64,000 nucleotides of DNA from Pegea sp. RAD2-039 (lineage: Eukaryota; Chordata; Thaliacea; Salpida; Salpidae), in NCBI GenBank assembly GCA_034620365.1, contig JAQGEQ010000240.1, positions 1-64,000 on the forward strand, written 5' to 3'. The position numbers and the translations under genes are program-made. Under the pieces are notes generated by a model. That model was not told the DNA's origin and made no database searches. It worked only from the letters and a program-made list of their open reading frames with translations. This document shows, piece by piece, positions 15,201 to 28,990 of this stretch (the stretch's first letter is position 1; the number at the start of each line of letters is the position of its first letter).

Positions 15201-18200
15201 TCTCATGATGACCAAGGTCATACAAGCGTTCCCATGGAATATTCTTTTTTTCAATCTTTTTGATAATTTCTGGAGGAATCTTTTTGAACTGACGCAAAGG
15301 AGACATCGATTGCCACATTCTACGATTAATCATCTTACATAATGAAAGAGTTTTATCAGCAATCTGTGCCCAGCCTCGGCACAAAACTATTTCGTAAATA
15401 GCCCTCATCAACCGACCAGCACTTTGAGTGACATAAACCATATCAGACATCAACGCAAATCCTTCCAACTTCAACTGAGAGATATAAGCTTGTAGTAAGA
15501 CATTCACTTTTGCTGAACTTTCTTCTATGTTTTCTTTCACAGGGATTGGCACTTTTTCCAGCAATTTATTCAACTCCATTTTCTCTTCTTCACGAACAGT
15601 GATATGCTCAAACTCGGAAGAAAAGGAAAAAACTCGGAAGAGTTCGATTTCACTCAAAGTTGGTTTTAATTGAGAATTATAAGTGGCCATGCTCTCATGT
15701 GTACAGTAATAGTGACTGGCTATCCTACCTAAATCAGTGACTTGGAATTGACCAGTTCGACTGTCATACTTCATTAGATTATGTTTAGCAAGTTTAGTGG
15801 CTGCTGCATGAGCTATATCCACTCTCCACTGCTCTAAATTATCATCATCAGGGGTAGTTGCTTTATATAGAGAAGGTTCTTTTAGTGCTCTGATGTAGAG
15901 ATAAGTATAGCTCAACCAATCAACCGCATCTTGCATGTTTTGAACATTTCCAAGAACTACTTCAGCATTCAGAGCATCAGGAAGTGATGAGATCATATGA
16001 CTTTCAACAGGAAGCTGTTGATTTAATAAAGATAAGTAGTAGGAAAGTTGATCATGTGAAGTGATCAAGATTCCTCTTCCTTCAGTGTCATACTGAGGAC
16101 GCCCTGCTCTACCCATCATTTGAAGGACATCTAATGCGCCCAATTCCACCCAACGACCTTTTTCTGGGCTGTACACTTGTGTACCTTTGATGATGACAGT
16201 CTGGGCGGGCAAGTTGACACCCCAGGCAAGTGTAGCGGTGGACACTAAGACTTGAATGTGTTTTTCAGCAAATAAATCTTCTACTAAACTACGATCGGTA
16301 CGTTTCATACCCGCGTGATGAATCCCAAATCCGTAGGGTAGCAAATCTTTCAACTCTGCGCTTTTAGCGTCTTTTTCTGCCATATCTCTCAAGATCTCGG
16401 TTGACGCTGAACCTTCTCGCAGAAATTTTCCGAGAGTTTCATTTTCAAGTGACATATCTCGAAGAGTTCGAGCTGTTTTGCCGGTTTCTTTACGTGAATG
16501 CACGAAAATCAGGAACTGATTAACACCGGCTTTCTCAATTACTTTTTCGTAAACAATTTCATTCATCTTTTGAAACCGTTTCATGGGCTTCTTTTCAGTA
16601 ATTCCAATATACTGCTGTAGAAGGGGAACAGGTCGAAAGCTGTTGTCGAATACAAATAAACCTTCTTTTTTGTCAACTCGCAAGAAGTTTGCAACATCCA
16701 CGTAATTAGGAAGAGTGGCAGACAAACCAACAAATCTGACATCATCTTTACTAGTTTGAACCGATCGAATGGTTCTTGCTACAATTGATTCTAACACAGG
16801 ACCTCTTGTATCATGTAACATGTGGATTTCATCTATGATAATCAAACGGACCAGTTTGGTATAAGTCCTGTCACCACCTTTACGGGTGATAATGTCCCAT
16901 TTTTCTGGAGTACAAATAATGACCTGGGTAGCATAGATTTCTTCCTTACAAAGTTGATGATCTCCTGTTAACTCGGAAACGGTGATACCATAACTTGCCA
17001 ACTTCTTTCCAAAACTTCCCACCATTTCTTGTACAAGTGACTTCATGGGAGCAATGTAGATGATTTTAAATGCATCCAACTTCACACTACCATCTGATGC
17101 CAAGTTTTTACCAATCTCTCTCAACATACACAGCAAAGCGACGTTGGTTTTACCGGCACCAGTTGGAGCACACAGAAGGACATTCAAGTCTTTTTCTAAG
17201 CAAGACTTCCACAAACGACTTTGAACTCTATTAAGACTTTTATAACCAGCAAAAGCAGCTTGTGCGAACTCCGGCAAGTCTGCAACTTTTTTCAATTTTT
17301 CTTTTTCTCCAAATGCTTTCGCTTTCAATGGAGGTATGTGAACCTCTTCATAACCTTTCCTCTGATTTCTGTAGAAACCTTCTGGAAGTTGAAACTTCTT
17401 ATTTGACATTAATCGAGATCCTTCTTTAAACTGCAAGTCTTGAAGATCAAGAGCCACTTTATTTGGTTGCAAAGAGTTATCCGATTTAATAAAGTTGTTT
17501 TCAGTTTGAGACAACCCAGCATCAACTCGACTCCTACGAAGACGTTCTCTTCTTTCGCGCTCTTCTTTAATGATATCTTCTTTCTTTGTGTCATGCAATT
17601 GATCAAGGATGACACTGAGTTTACTTTTAGATCTCATCTTTTCTTCAATCTCTTTACGCTCTTCACTACTTTGAGTTCTGGCCAGTAATGTGCAATAGAG
17701 CACCATTTCACGGTTTTCACGAACAATCTGAAAAAAGAAAAAATTTGAACAAATGGTGGCAAGACGCGAGATTGTACCTTAATAAAATCGAACTGGTTCA
17801 ATCCCAGCAACTTAACGAGTTGATCTTCACATTTCAATTCGTTCTCTTCAGTCGTCTTTAAAATTTCCAGAACCTCTTCAGCTTTCTTCTGTGACGTCAT
17901 CGCATCTTCATAAGCTTTGCTGAGATTACGTTGCAACCAATAAGCGTCGATTTCACGCGGATGAAGACGCTTGTTCTTCGGCAAATTAATGCCTCCGGAC
18001 TCGTTTGTGAGATTAGCGGACACGACCATGCTGGCATCAGCCTCATCTCCAAAATCATCATTATCTTCATCTGTGTCTTCATTGATCTCACCATGAGCAT
18101 CATCTTCACCAACTTCATCATCAGATTCAAAGTTGACCTTCAAAACATTACTTCAAATAACAACTTGATGAAGCAATAAACTCACCTGAACACCATATGT

Positions 18201-18791
18201 GTCATCAATATTGTCATCAGCAGTTTGGTTGTCCTGATCCACACCATAATCTGTTATTTTTTGTCCCAAATTAACTAAAAGTTGATATCTAGCATCATCT
18301 TGTTTGTCTAATAAAGCCTCGACCTCTTTTCTACGTTCCTTGTCACGAAGCTTTTCATTTTTCAAGACAGCAATTACTTCATCAGCTGCACCACGAATGA
18401 TGTCACGTGGTTGGTCTCCAAGTGCATCAGATATAGAGTTAAGCAACACTTCATAAGTCTGCCTGGTTTCTCTTGTACTTGGTTTATACACTATCTCTAA
18501 CATTTCATCCAAACCATCAGTTAATATGGTCACACCACGTAGCTTCTCATGACCTTTTTGGCTTTCATCTCTTTTGGAGCGCTTTGCTTTTTTCTCCTCC
18601 ATCTGAGGAGGTTTTGTTCTTTGAGCTCGATCCCCCATCTTGATATCAGTGAGCTTTTCTCTGAGAGAGTGTACCTCACCAGTTGGTTCATCTCTGGGTC
18701 TTCTGTCAATCAACGATCTATCAGCTTGTAATACAAGATTGGAATTTGCTTTATATTCATACTGCAGAGATCTAGCAGATGCATCTGCCAT
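12271..18791 (-). CDS. SNRNP200: U5 small nuclear ribonucleoprotein 200 kDa helicase (Brr2)
   Basis: Spliceosomal Ski2-like RNA helicase that unwinds U4/U6 during activation and acts again in disassembly. Three exons: 18791-18186, 18137-17778, 17727-12271, with introns of 48 and 50 nt. They give 2140 residues, essentially the human length. The start is supported by the conserved opening [17 protein letters not shown]. Cassette 1 (from about residue 480) has Walker [10 protein letters not shown], motif II DEIH, motif III SATLPN and motif VI GRAGRPQ, followed by a Sec63 unit. Cassette 2 repeats the plan with APTGSGKT but has degenerate catalytic motifs: DDIH for motif II, GSS in place of SAT, and GRANRP for motif VI. 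This matches the known inactive, scaffold-like second cassette of Brr2. The 5457-nt third exon is unbroken. A TTTTTAG acceptor-like site lies 29 nt upstream of the start. Confidence 0.99.
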
Positions 18792-20280
18792 TTTACTTTA
18801 TAAAGAAATTAACAACAAATCTAAAAATTTCAAAAAATATATTTAAATTTCTAATATCAATAGCACAAAAAAGCAGAAAAGTAAATAGTAATAATTTGTT
18901 ATTAACTGATTAATGAAAATTTGTAAAAGATTATTTATATATATACAAATACATAGAGAACAAAGTTAAGATTTCTTTTACAATACATGCAATAATAAAA
19001 CAATTTCAAAAGTTATTAAAAATAAAAATAATGTTTTCCATAATTTGAGAATTTTTAAGAGCTATATTGAACTAGAAAACATAAATAAACGTTTAATTTA
19101 ATTATAATTGTTTATTAACATAAAATTCAGCTCATAGATAAAAAATAAGAATTTAAAAATTAAGATAACAAAGTATAATTGTACAGAATTTATAAAAAAG
19201 TAAATAAGATTCAAATACTTATAATCCAAATATATACATATAAAAAGTTTTAAGAATATTATTATAACCATATCATCATAATTAGTGAAAAACAAATAAA
19301 ACCATATTTAAAAATCCTTTAAACAATATTCTAACATTATTGTCGGATACTTTTTATTTCATTCAAGAAATTAAAAACTAAATTATAATATATACAAAAA
19401 ATTCTAGAAAGGTTTTAAATTTATCTTATAAGAAGTAGTTAAATTAATTGACATTTTTATATTGATAAATTAATTTATATACATTTTTTCATAAACTTAT
19501 AAACTAATAAATAATATTCATATTATTTAATAATTTAAATCATTTTCAATCTCAAAAATATCCACAATCCCAATTTAAGCTAAAAAATTCATAAAAATAA
19601 ACATTATAATAATAATTGGTTTGTCGTTATCTCAAGTTATAAAATAAAAAAAATAAATTTACAAGATTTAAAGTCAGTAAACATTATAATTTAAAATTTA
19701 TTTTCTAAATAAACCTTGGTAGCCTAAAAATATTTAATAATATTATTTTTTATTAATTTCAACATTTTAGTTTTTAATTCTTTTTATACAAACAGAAACA
19801 AGTTCATAGCAAAAATTCACATACAAAATTTTACTAATAAAAACTAACTAATTTTAACTACAAATATAAAGAATTAAAGATGATTTAAACAAAAACTGTA
19901 CATAATAAAATATTGCTAACAACTTAATAATTATTCTAAACTTACAAATAAATTTAGGCAAACTAAACTCTAAATTAAATTCAAAAGAAATGACGACATA
20001 TGAAAAATTCACCAAATAAAAACTGAAGTTTAATAATGATTAATTTTAATATAATTGAAATAGTAAAATAAAACTGTCAATGTGAAAGAAAATTTTGTAC
20101 GTACAGCACCGCGCAATTTGAGCTAAACGAAAATGATAAAAATGAATTTGTGCAATTTTTATAAAAAAGTTAATAGAATAGATGTAAATTTAAAAATCAT
20201 TGAATTTCTTTGCTTTTTTTTATAAGATTTAACATTTTTGATATTATACAAAGTTATTCAAAACAATAAATAAGCAAAAT

Positions 20281-20362
20281 ATTTGTGAAATTGTGTGTTA
20301 GCGAGAGGTGCTCTCTTCAGGCACCCTCCTTCGCATTTATTGTAAGAAATAAATAATCAAAA
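20281..20362 (+). mobile_element. LINE 3' terminus with hairpin and A/T-repeat tail
   Basis: The segment GAGAGGTGCTCTC...GGCACCCTCC followed by ATTTATTGTAA and an AAATAA-type tail is shared with the minus-strand copy at 47883-47970 and the plus-strand copy at 48280-48380. Complementary GGTGC/GCACC can form a stem, as in 3' ends recognised by non-LTR reverse transcriptases. Only the last 80 or so bases are present, as in a severely 5'-truncated insertion. Confidence 0.7.
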
Positions 20363-20429
20363 ATCTTGATGGCTTATTTTCAATAAACTTAAGAATTTTT
20401 GAGAAATGCAGTTAAGTGGTAAAATAGCC

Positions 20430-20985
20430 GGTTAAAAAATTTACTTATAAGCCTTAAGCATTCTAGCCGTAGCTTCCCATCACTTTCGTACACTTCGAAA
20501 TCATATTTGGTAAGATTATATGCCTTTTCCTAGTTTAGTACACCCACAACAATTCGTTCAACTGTCCATTCCAAATCATGCAAAGTTGCCCTATTTCTCG
20601 CTCCTTCGTCAGTGGATTGACATATGATAATATTTTTTTCTTTTGGGTCTTCTAAAAATAACTCTCCCATTTTACCAAGTGTTCATGGCTTGTACTCTTG
20701 GGTCAACTTGGTGATGAGCTTCATAGAAGCGTTTCCAAGTTGCTTTTAGTTTTGAAAAATTTGAAGCATTTATACCTGAAGATTTTTTCAAGAAAGACAA
20801 ACCCAGATAATCAGATGTCATACATGACTGCAATTCGGCGGAATTTTCCACTGAATTGGGTAGACATTTAAAAAAGTCACCAGAAATGATTGATCTTTAT
20901 TGATATCATCAACTGCATCTGTCCTCATACGCCTTTGGTGACTTATTACTTTTTGCAGGAGTTGTATAATGCAAGGAATTAGTAA
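20430..20985 (-). pseudogene. Decayed coding region, unidentified
   Basis: The minus strand has three successive open segments in different frames. One includes DINKDQSFLVTFLNVYP, the next LKATWKRFYEAHHQVDPR, and the last GELFLEDPKEKNIIICQ and NRATLHDLEWTVERIVVGV, which continues past a stop. Amino acid content is protein-like and G+C is higher than in the surrounding desert. Two frame changes and at least two stops indicate a dead gene or transposon ORF. Family not recognised. Confidence 0.45.
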
Positions 20986-22095
20986 CCCAAGATTGTTTAA
21001 ATACGGCGTAAATAAATTGATTTTTTTTAATTCTGAAAATTATTTTTTAAATAAAAAATTATTGCTTAAACCTTAAAATGCTAACTTTTGTGATTAACTG
21101 TGGCATAATAACTTTGCCTTTATTGCTTTTCTGCATTTTTATATAATTATTTGACTTCAATCATTAACAGCTGGATAAAAATTAACGTTTTAGTTTATGT
21201 GTGATTACTAAAACTTTTTTACATTAGAACCACAAACCTTAAAAAGTTCTACTCTTTTGAAGTTACACAGTTTTTAAATCGAATATAAATGTTGCTCCTA
21301 TGAATGACACTTCTGGAGTCGTTCTTCGTGTGCTTGTCCTTATTTCTTATTTGGGCGTATACAACATGAATATAACTCTGAATTTATTTATCAGTCACAT
21401 AAGTTTGACTAATTTTTCTATTTATCTTACTATTAATTTTTGTTGTTTTATAATGTATAATATTTTTATTATTAATCTTTGTGTGACTTATATTCTTTCG
21501 ATTTTGCAATTTTACTTATGTAATTCGTATTTACTAAATTCGATATTTTGAACTTTCTTATTTCTAATCCTATATAATCTGTATTTTTAAATGTTGTTTT
21601 TTGCATTTCAAATAATGGATCTATTTTCAATTATTAAGTGACCAGGCTGTATTTTCTAAATCAATGATTTAAGCTTTTAATATATTTTTCATCCACTATA
21701 AATATATGGACAAATATTCTTTTAGGATTTTCTGTTTAATACTACCTTGTTTGTCACTTAAAAAAATAATGACCGTTCGAATTATTACCTCTTGTAAATA
21801 ACTAAAGTAAAAAAACTCTAATTTGTTTTTCTAGATTTTTTGATAATTTTTAACCATATTTTTTAAATGAATAATTTAAGCTATGAGAACCTATTTTTCT
21901 GTTGCTATACATCTATTGGTCGTTACTATTTTAGGATTTTAATTGTATTTAATACCAACTTATTTGTTAGTTTAAGAATATTAACTTTGTTCTTTAAACT
22001 TAGCTGCTGACGGTAACTCTAAGATCTCCTGTCTTAAAGGATAGATTTTTTCTAAGCTTTATTGTTATATAAATAATTGACGCTTGTTTCTAAAT

Positions 22096-22293
22096 ATGGC
22101 TGAGAGAAGTAGAACTTCGTTTCCGAACTATCAGACGGTATTTAGTAACGCCATCTACGAGTTACATGAATTCTGATGTGAAATGGGGCAGCCAGAACCT
22201 CAGGTATTTCTAATGTCTAGGCTGATACCTATAAATGATTCTATTTTTAAGATCGCTGGTCGCGATCAAGCTGTTCATGGAAAATATTTTTAA
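22096..22293 (+). pseudogene. Decayed coding relic with one internal stop
   Basis: A single frame starts at an ATG (MAERSRTSFPNYQTVFSN...), meets one TGA after 26 codons, then continues to a TAA. The second part includes RLIPINDSIFKIAGRDQ. It is embedded in a desert where frames normally close within a few codons. Probably a fragment of a mobile-element protein; not identified. Confidence 0.35.
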
Positions 22294-25200
22294 ACTGATA
22301 AAACACTTCAGTAACTGAACGAGAAGAAATGGTAGTTAGTTTTTATCAGCATCTTTCAGTAACCCAGTTGCAACTGCAAAATACCGAGTTACTACTATTG
22401 TAAATTTGATTGAGTCGTTACTGACTTCAACAGAGTTGCTTTTAATGGTGTTTAAAAGGATATATTACATCTGTAAACAAATTATTTCACTTTCAACTTG
22501 TTAGTTTACTAGATGAGCAATCAATTGGAAAGCATGTAAACATTCATCTTGTTATCAATATAATGTTTATCTGACTTTATAATATTTGATACTTTGTGAT
22601 TACCTTTAATTTTTGTAATTTTTTTAAGAGGCAACCTATAAAGATATTTTTTGTGAAAAACCAATAGATACATTTATTGAAAATGTTTATTTCTTGTATA
22701 AAGTCGAACTTACCAACGCTTTGAAAGTAGACAACACTTTTGTTTATTACAATTTTATAAAAATATTAAATTTCAAAATATGAACTTCATCTTATCTTTT
22801 GTTTGTAAAAGAAATCAAGATTAAAGTACACAGCTGGCTAGTAGCTTGTGATCATCTTCCAAGAAGCTCCTGCAATATATTTTCTTAACTCCTATTTTCT
22901 TTGAGGATTAGACTTGATGATAGGAGAAGATTGATTCTTATTTTTTCCCAATAATAATCACGATTGCTAGTTTTCATCGAACTTGTCGAGTTTGTTCTCT
23001 TATGTAAAGGAAAGCTGAGATAGTTTGGATCGTGTAATTATATGCTGAAGTCTCGTTCGGTGCTTTTATGAAAAATTCATAAGCTTCCGTGATACATACA
23101 ATCTTTAGTATTGTATACAGCAGTATTGTCCTGGTTTGTAGTCATTTGCCATTTTCCAATAGAATAAAACTCTTTTATAAAATTATTTATTACTCCAGCC
23201 ACCGATGATTAGAATTACTTGAAAAGGTATTTTGTAGAAAGCTCTCATAACTGAATCATTTATTTGTTATGTTCGGAATAGTAAAGTACTCAAGTATTTA
23301 AGTATGTTGAAGAAAAATTAAAAAATATATAGTGTCATATCCAAGACTTTTTTTTAATTACATAACTGGAAAGTATTCAGTTTATACTTATAAGAAAGTA
23401 TATGTCTAATTCATAAAGACAATATGCTTCACTATAGTCATAATAAACTTTATTGGCTCATTAAGTTCATTAGCTTGATGTTAGTAACAACCAAGCTGCT
23501 ATATTTAGCTTTTAAATGAGATAGACGATAGTAGAATTTGTTCCGATGGTTATATATCTTGAATTTACTGCTGTCAGAGCTGGAATGAATGATTATATTT
23601 GAATAAAAAATTTGTTTATTAGAAAATGTTTTAGTGTATGCAAAGTTTATCAAAATAAACTGGCTATAGTCGAACTCCCAGTTATTTTGCAATATTTTTA
23701 TTGACTATTTTTACCTAACGAACAGTTTGGAAAGTAATTATTTATAATATCACACAAATGTATTTTTAAGTGATGTTTTTAATTTAAAACAATTTGATCA
23801 TAAGTAAAAAAAAAACTAATAAAGCAATTTGAGAGGTTAAATAACTTTCCATACAAATAGAGAAGTTCTTTAAATGTGTTAAAATGTTACAATTTTTCAG
23901 CTACCAACTATTTTTGTTATAAAAAGCAGTTTCCATCAGCTTTTCAATCTAACTAAACATTTTGTCGAAAAAATTGTAGTCTAGAACTTTCATTTTATTG
24001 TTTTAAAATATAAATACTAGCCATATTTTAGATAAGACTTTATTGATATACAACCATCTTCAGATTTCAAAAAGTCTAAACATAATAATATATTTTGTTA
24101 CTTTTTTTAAATTTAGACAATACTAACATTTTTCCATTAGATTTTAGAAATGCAATTAAGTTTTGCATTCAATATTCTAGATGTTAAAAGATCTGCTGCA
24201 TATTGAACCACGACATATCTTAACCCCTGATTTTTCCAAAAATTTTGTGACGAAGAATAACTCAAATAAAATATTTTAAACTAGATTAGTTTTCACTGCA
24301 CAATTATTTAAAATCAAATAAAGAAGAATATGAAAATTTGCTTTTCAGGAAGTTTTCAGAACCAATGTCTTGAAAATTATTTATTTCTAAAGTTTTCAAA
24401 ATGCTTATTTAGGTAATGCCCTTTTGACAGTCATGACAAATTTAAACTTCAACTTATTTGAATTGTAAATATGTTTAAGTTCTATTAGCAACTCTGAAAA
24501 CCAATAAAAATTCTTTGTTTAATGCTACAGAGATTAATCAATATCACATCTCTATCTATTCAGTGGAAAAACTATTTCATCAATTTTCCATCCTAATTAT
24601 TTTGTAAATCAATCAATGTACAATATTTTACTACAATTCTTAAGAAATTAGAGCTTAATACTAACTTAGTGGCTTACAAAAAAATATACTTTTATTAATC
24701 TTGTTTTTAAGATCAAAATAACTTTTTAATCAAAGGTTTTACTGATGACAGATCATGATTTTTCATCTATTTTTATTAAAAACTATTGATATTTCTATTA
24801 AAAGATCAGCTATAACCATAAGTTGATATTTACAGAGTTTAAAATGATTACTAAAACTGATTGGATAACTTATACAGAAGTCATCAGATTATGTTTTTTG
24901 ATTAACATCTCCGCTACGATGATAAATTGAGTAAAAATTTACTTCATCTAAAAGCGAACATGTTTATGAGGACATAAGTGATTATTTTCAAGCTTAACCG
25001 CAAATTCTTTGCGCCAAACAAAACTTAAATCTATAGGAACACTTATTTCGATTACAGCAATATATTTAAAGCTTTTTCTATTTTATTGAAAATATTTTAA
25101 TTTAAAATAGTTGTTTGATTTTACAAGAAATTATGTTATATGTAAAAACACGTGAAAATATGTTTACTTAAAGTTTATCAATTAATTATAATAATGTAAA

Positions 25201-28200
25201 CAAGAAAACAGCTGAAACAGCTATAAAAAATCAAAATCCATAAGAACTCAAAAAAATTGGGAGAACAAAACAACAAGAAAAAGATTTATAGCTCAAGTAG
25301 AATTTATTTAATAAACGAAATATGATAATAAGAAGGGAAAAGAAGGCAAAATTACAATGATGTCATTTAATCTTATGAAGCTCGAAAAAAATTATCTTTG
25401 AGACTATCCTAAGATTTTTTAAGTTATGATATTAATCTTAGTAATCTGATCCAATTTACAATGCAGTTTGAAAAAATATTTGTGATCAGAACTAGATTTA
25501 TAACGAGAATATGACTGAGTTGTTAAATGACAAATTGTTTATGTAACAGGTTTACATTTTAATTTTTTGATTTATATATTTAAGAAAATAGTAATTTGAG
25601 AAAAAGGAAACTTTAGTCATTTGATAAATTTCCAGTTTATTTAAACAAGATAAACTCCAATTTGATTTCCTTGAAGTTTAAAATTTATCAAATAAAAGAT
25701 GAAGGACAGTTTTAGAAAATTAGTCATGATATTTACTCTTACAGCAAACATGCTTTATTGGTATTTTAAAATGAAATCAAATAAAAAAGTTTTTTAAAAC
25801 AATAAGTCGAATTTCAAAGTTTATTCTTTAAGTCGTTATATTTGTAGATTTTTATTGATTTTTTATTAACGATGAAATTTCAATATAACCTTACTGTAAC
25901 CAACTTTCATGCTTTTTATATTTATAAAGTGTGAAGTTAGAAGAATACAATTTATTATATCTTTAGCATCTTCTATGACAATTAGTTTAAGATTTTTAAT
26001 CGTAAAATAAATTCATCAACATTAATTTATTCATGTTTGATATTGACCGAAATTAAAAAACTTTTTACTAGAGTTTTTAATCTTTCGTCGAACAATTTTT
26101 GAGTACAAACTGAGGGAATCATAATGACTTGATTTAATAATTTATGAGCAAAAATAATTGGCTAAAACATTGCATTATGTTGTTTATAAATGACTACATA
26201 TGAAAATTAATCTTAAAAATTATTTGTTTTTACTATGAAAGTATGTTTAGGTTTTAAGCTAAATTAATACTTACAAACTTCAGTTATCGATCATAGACAT
26301 CTATAAGGTTTATTTTAAAGCTTATAATAACCTCGAAGATTATTACATTTCATCTCAATTTTTTTATAACAAAAAATAACAAACAATCTACAAAATTAAT
26401 AACCTCACTTTTGTTGTCTTATTGTGAAACATATATTTTGATTGTAAACTAATTATTTTTGTTTTGCGCATTTATGTTGTTATTATGTATCTTACGTGTT
26501 TCTTTTTATTTCCAATACAGTTTTGTTAAACATATTTTTCTTAATAATGAATAATAATAATATCAAGAATACTTCAACAAAATAGCTATTACAACAGAAG
26601 GTTAAATATACTAATTAACTTGTTGAATTTAGATTAAAGGGTTTGACTTTTTTTAAATTAATAAAATCATTATTAATCTTTCTTATGGCACATAAATGAA
26701 ATATTTTTAAAGCAACATACATTTTAGATTAATTTTAGTCTTGAACCTATTTTTTTACAGGATGTTTCTAAACTAACAAAAGATTTATTTTGTTTAAAGG
26801 CCTTTGATTAAAAAAATAATTTGAATGTCAATAGTAGGCTTTAACCACAAAAGTTTTAGAGAAAATTAACAGAAAATTTGCAGACAGAAATTAAATTTTG
26901 GAAGATCTCTAAGTGAAAATGAAAAAAATCTCAAAAAGTATAGTGAGAATTACAAAATATTTTAAGTTTGATGATCAATAGCTTCAAATTTCAAGCTAAA
27001 AATCTCAAACTGAAAATTTATCTTTAAATCTTTACTGAATTTCATTCTAGCTTAAATTTCCATGAAAAAGAAAATAGACTTGCAGTTTATAAGTAAAAGA
27101 AAGTGTAAAAACATACACAATAATGTTTAATGCTTGATCTAGCTTTTAAAAGTGATTTAACTAGCAGAGATATAAAGATTTCAACTTAATTGATTTGTGA
27201 TACTTAAAAACATTGGTATAGGTCAATTGAAAACTTTTAAATTTAAATTGCATATAAAATCATAAAATCTAATTTGATATAATTTCTGAACAATCATAGT
27301 AAGTCGGTTTAAAGGTCTTTGCATTAGTTTAATTAAAAACTACATCTTAAGAATACTAAAGAACTTTAGCATTAATATTGCATAGAATGAAAATCTACAG
27401 AATTTGGAGCAGCTTAGGTATTATAAAAGTACCACAAAAAATGTGCACTGCAGTATTAACAGTTAATGTTTTGAGCTTATGATAATACAATATTTACCAA
27501 ATTTGAAGGTCTTAATTAACTACTAGTTCATCATTCTTCAGTTTTTGTTTACAATTTTCACAAAAAAATGTAATTTACTTTTTAGTATCTTACTTAAGAA
27601 AAACAAGTTATTGGATTTTTATAATGCAGTTAGATAGTGCATAAGTTAACAAATTAATATTAATTTGAAGTTAACAAAAGATAATTATTTGTGCTTCAAC
27701 AAGGAAATAACAACATTTTTTTCAGAGAATTTTGCTTCTTTTCTTTTTTGTTTTCATTTTGTGACAACTCAAAGGAGAGTTGTAGTTAAAAAACATCATA
27801 TTAATCACTAAATGTGACTGTTGTTAGTTTGCAGAACCTTAAGACGTCTTATGGATTTTTTTACTTAAAAGCTTTTTCCATTTATGTTGATTTCATGATT
27901 TTTAATTAAAAGACGAAACGCAAAGTAAATTTAATTTGATTTTCCAAAAATATTTCTAAATCTCTTAAAAAGGTTTTTAAATTCCTTATAAAGTATACAG
28001 ATTAATTCAGAATGAAATTCCTAAATCTCTTTATATTTATTCAAAACAACTTAATCAAAGTGGGAATATTTTGGTTGATTAACTTCGCGAGAACAGGCTC
28101 TTATTTTGACTTTGTATTACTAAATTTATTTTAAACTATGTTGTAATTTGTAATTATAAAAAAGACTATCAATAACAAAAATGAATACTTGCATTATATT

Positions 28201-28990
28201 TTAAGTTCTTATTTGAAACCTCATTAAACTTATGACACGATAATATCATGAGAATATGATTAATTATTAATAAGATTGTGATGTTTTAGGACAAAAAGTT
28301 TCTATCACCGTGTATTATGTTACGGTTTATAATAGAAACAACTAAAGATACACGGATATTCTGACAATTTTATACTAGTTTTCATTTGATTATAATTCTT
28401 AAAAATATACGCCTAAAATTATTTTTTTTTTATAATATCCACTGTTTTCAAAATTTTAAACTAAATTATTTAATATTGAATTGGGTAATTTATGTTTTTC
28501 GTGGTAAATTATTTTCTCACTTAACTTTGCACTTATGTATTGATAAGCTTAAATTAAGGTAATAGGCCTTTTTATAGTAAATTATACTAATTTGTAAAAC
28601 TTAAGCAAAAGTTTGACCTGCTATAACATTTGCAAATAAATTATTTACAAATTTTCTTTTTGATAAAATTTGCATTAATTTTTTGTATTTATTGCTCATG
28701 ATCTTATTACTTTAATATTTTCATGGTATTTACCTGTAATAAGCAAATTTTTATACAACACAAAGCGCAATAATGACTTTAGTAATTTGATTATAATCAA
28801 AAGTTTCAATTAATCGACTTTTAATTTTCGCCACCAATGTCGCTATAGAGTTAACACTAAACAAGAATACTATTTTTTCGTTTGAAATAGGATTGTAACA
28901 AGAAATAAAGCGATATTTTTTTAGATCCCATCTAATCTTATCCGACCAAGCTCAATTTAACTTATATTTTGTTTACTGTTTATTGTTCTT

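Larger units (their letters stand above)
18792..28990. other. AT-rich gene desert
   Basis: About 10 kb of very AT-rich sequence with frequent stops in all frames. I see no supportable intact gene. It contains a LINE 3' terminus (20281-20362) and two decayed coding relics (20430-20985, 22096-22293). Short hydrophobic open frames near 19098-19295 and 21300-21551 look like products of base composition. Confidence 0.6.

Noticed and set aside
14794-18846. Plus-strand open frames within SNRNP200 (14794-15126, 17221-17688, 17931-18179, 18549-18846)
   Set aside because: Shadows of the highly conserved minus-strand gene.
19098-28990. Several hydrophobic open frames of 60-85 codons in the desert (e.g. 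19098-19295, 21300-21551, 23450-23692)
   Set aside because: They have low-complexity Phe/Ile/Tyr/Asn content, no splice context, no recognisable motifs, and sit in very AT-rich DNA.
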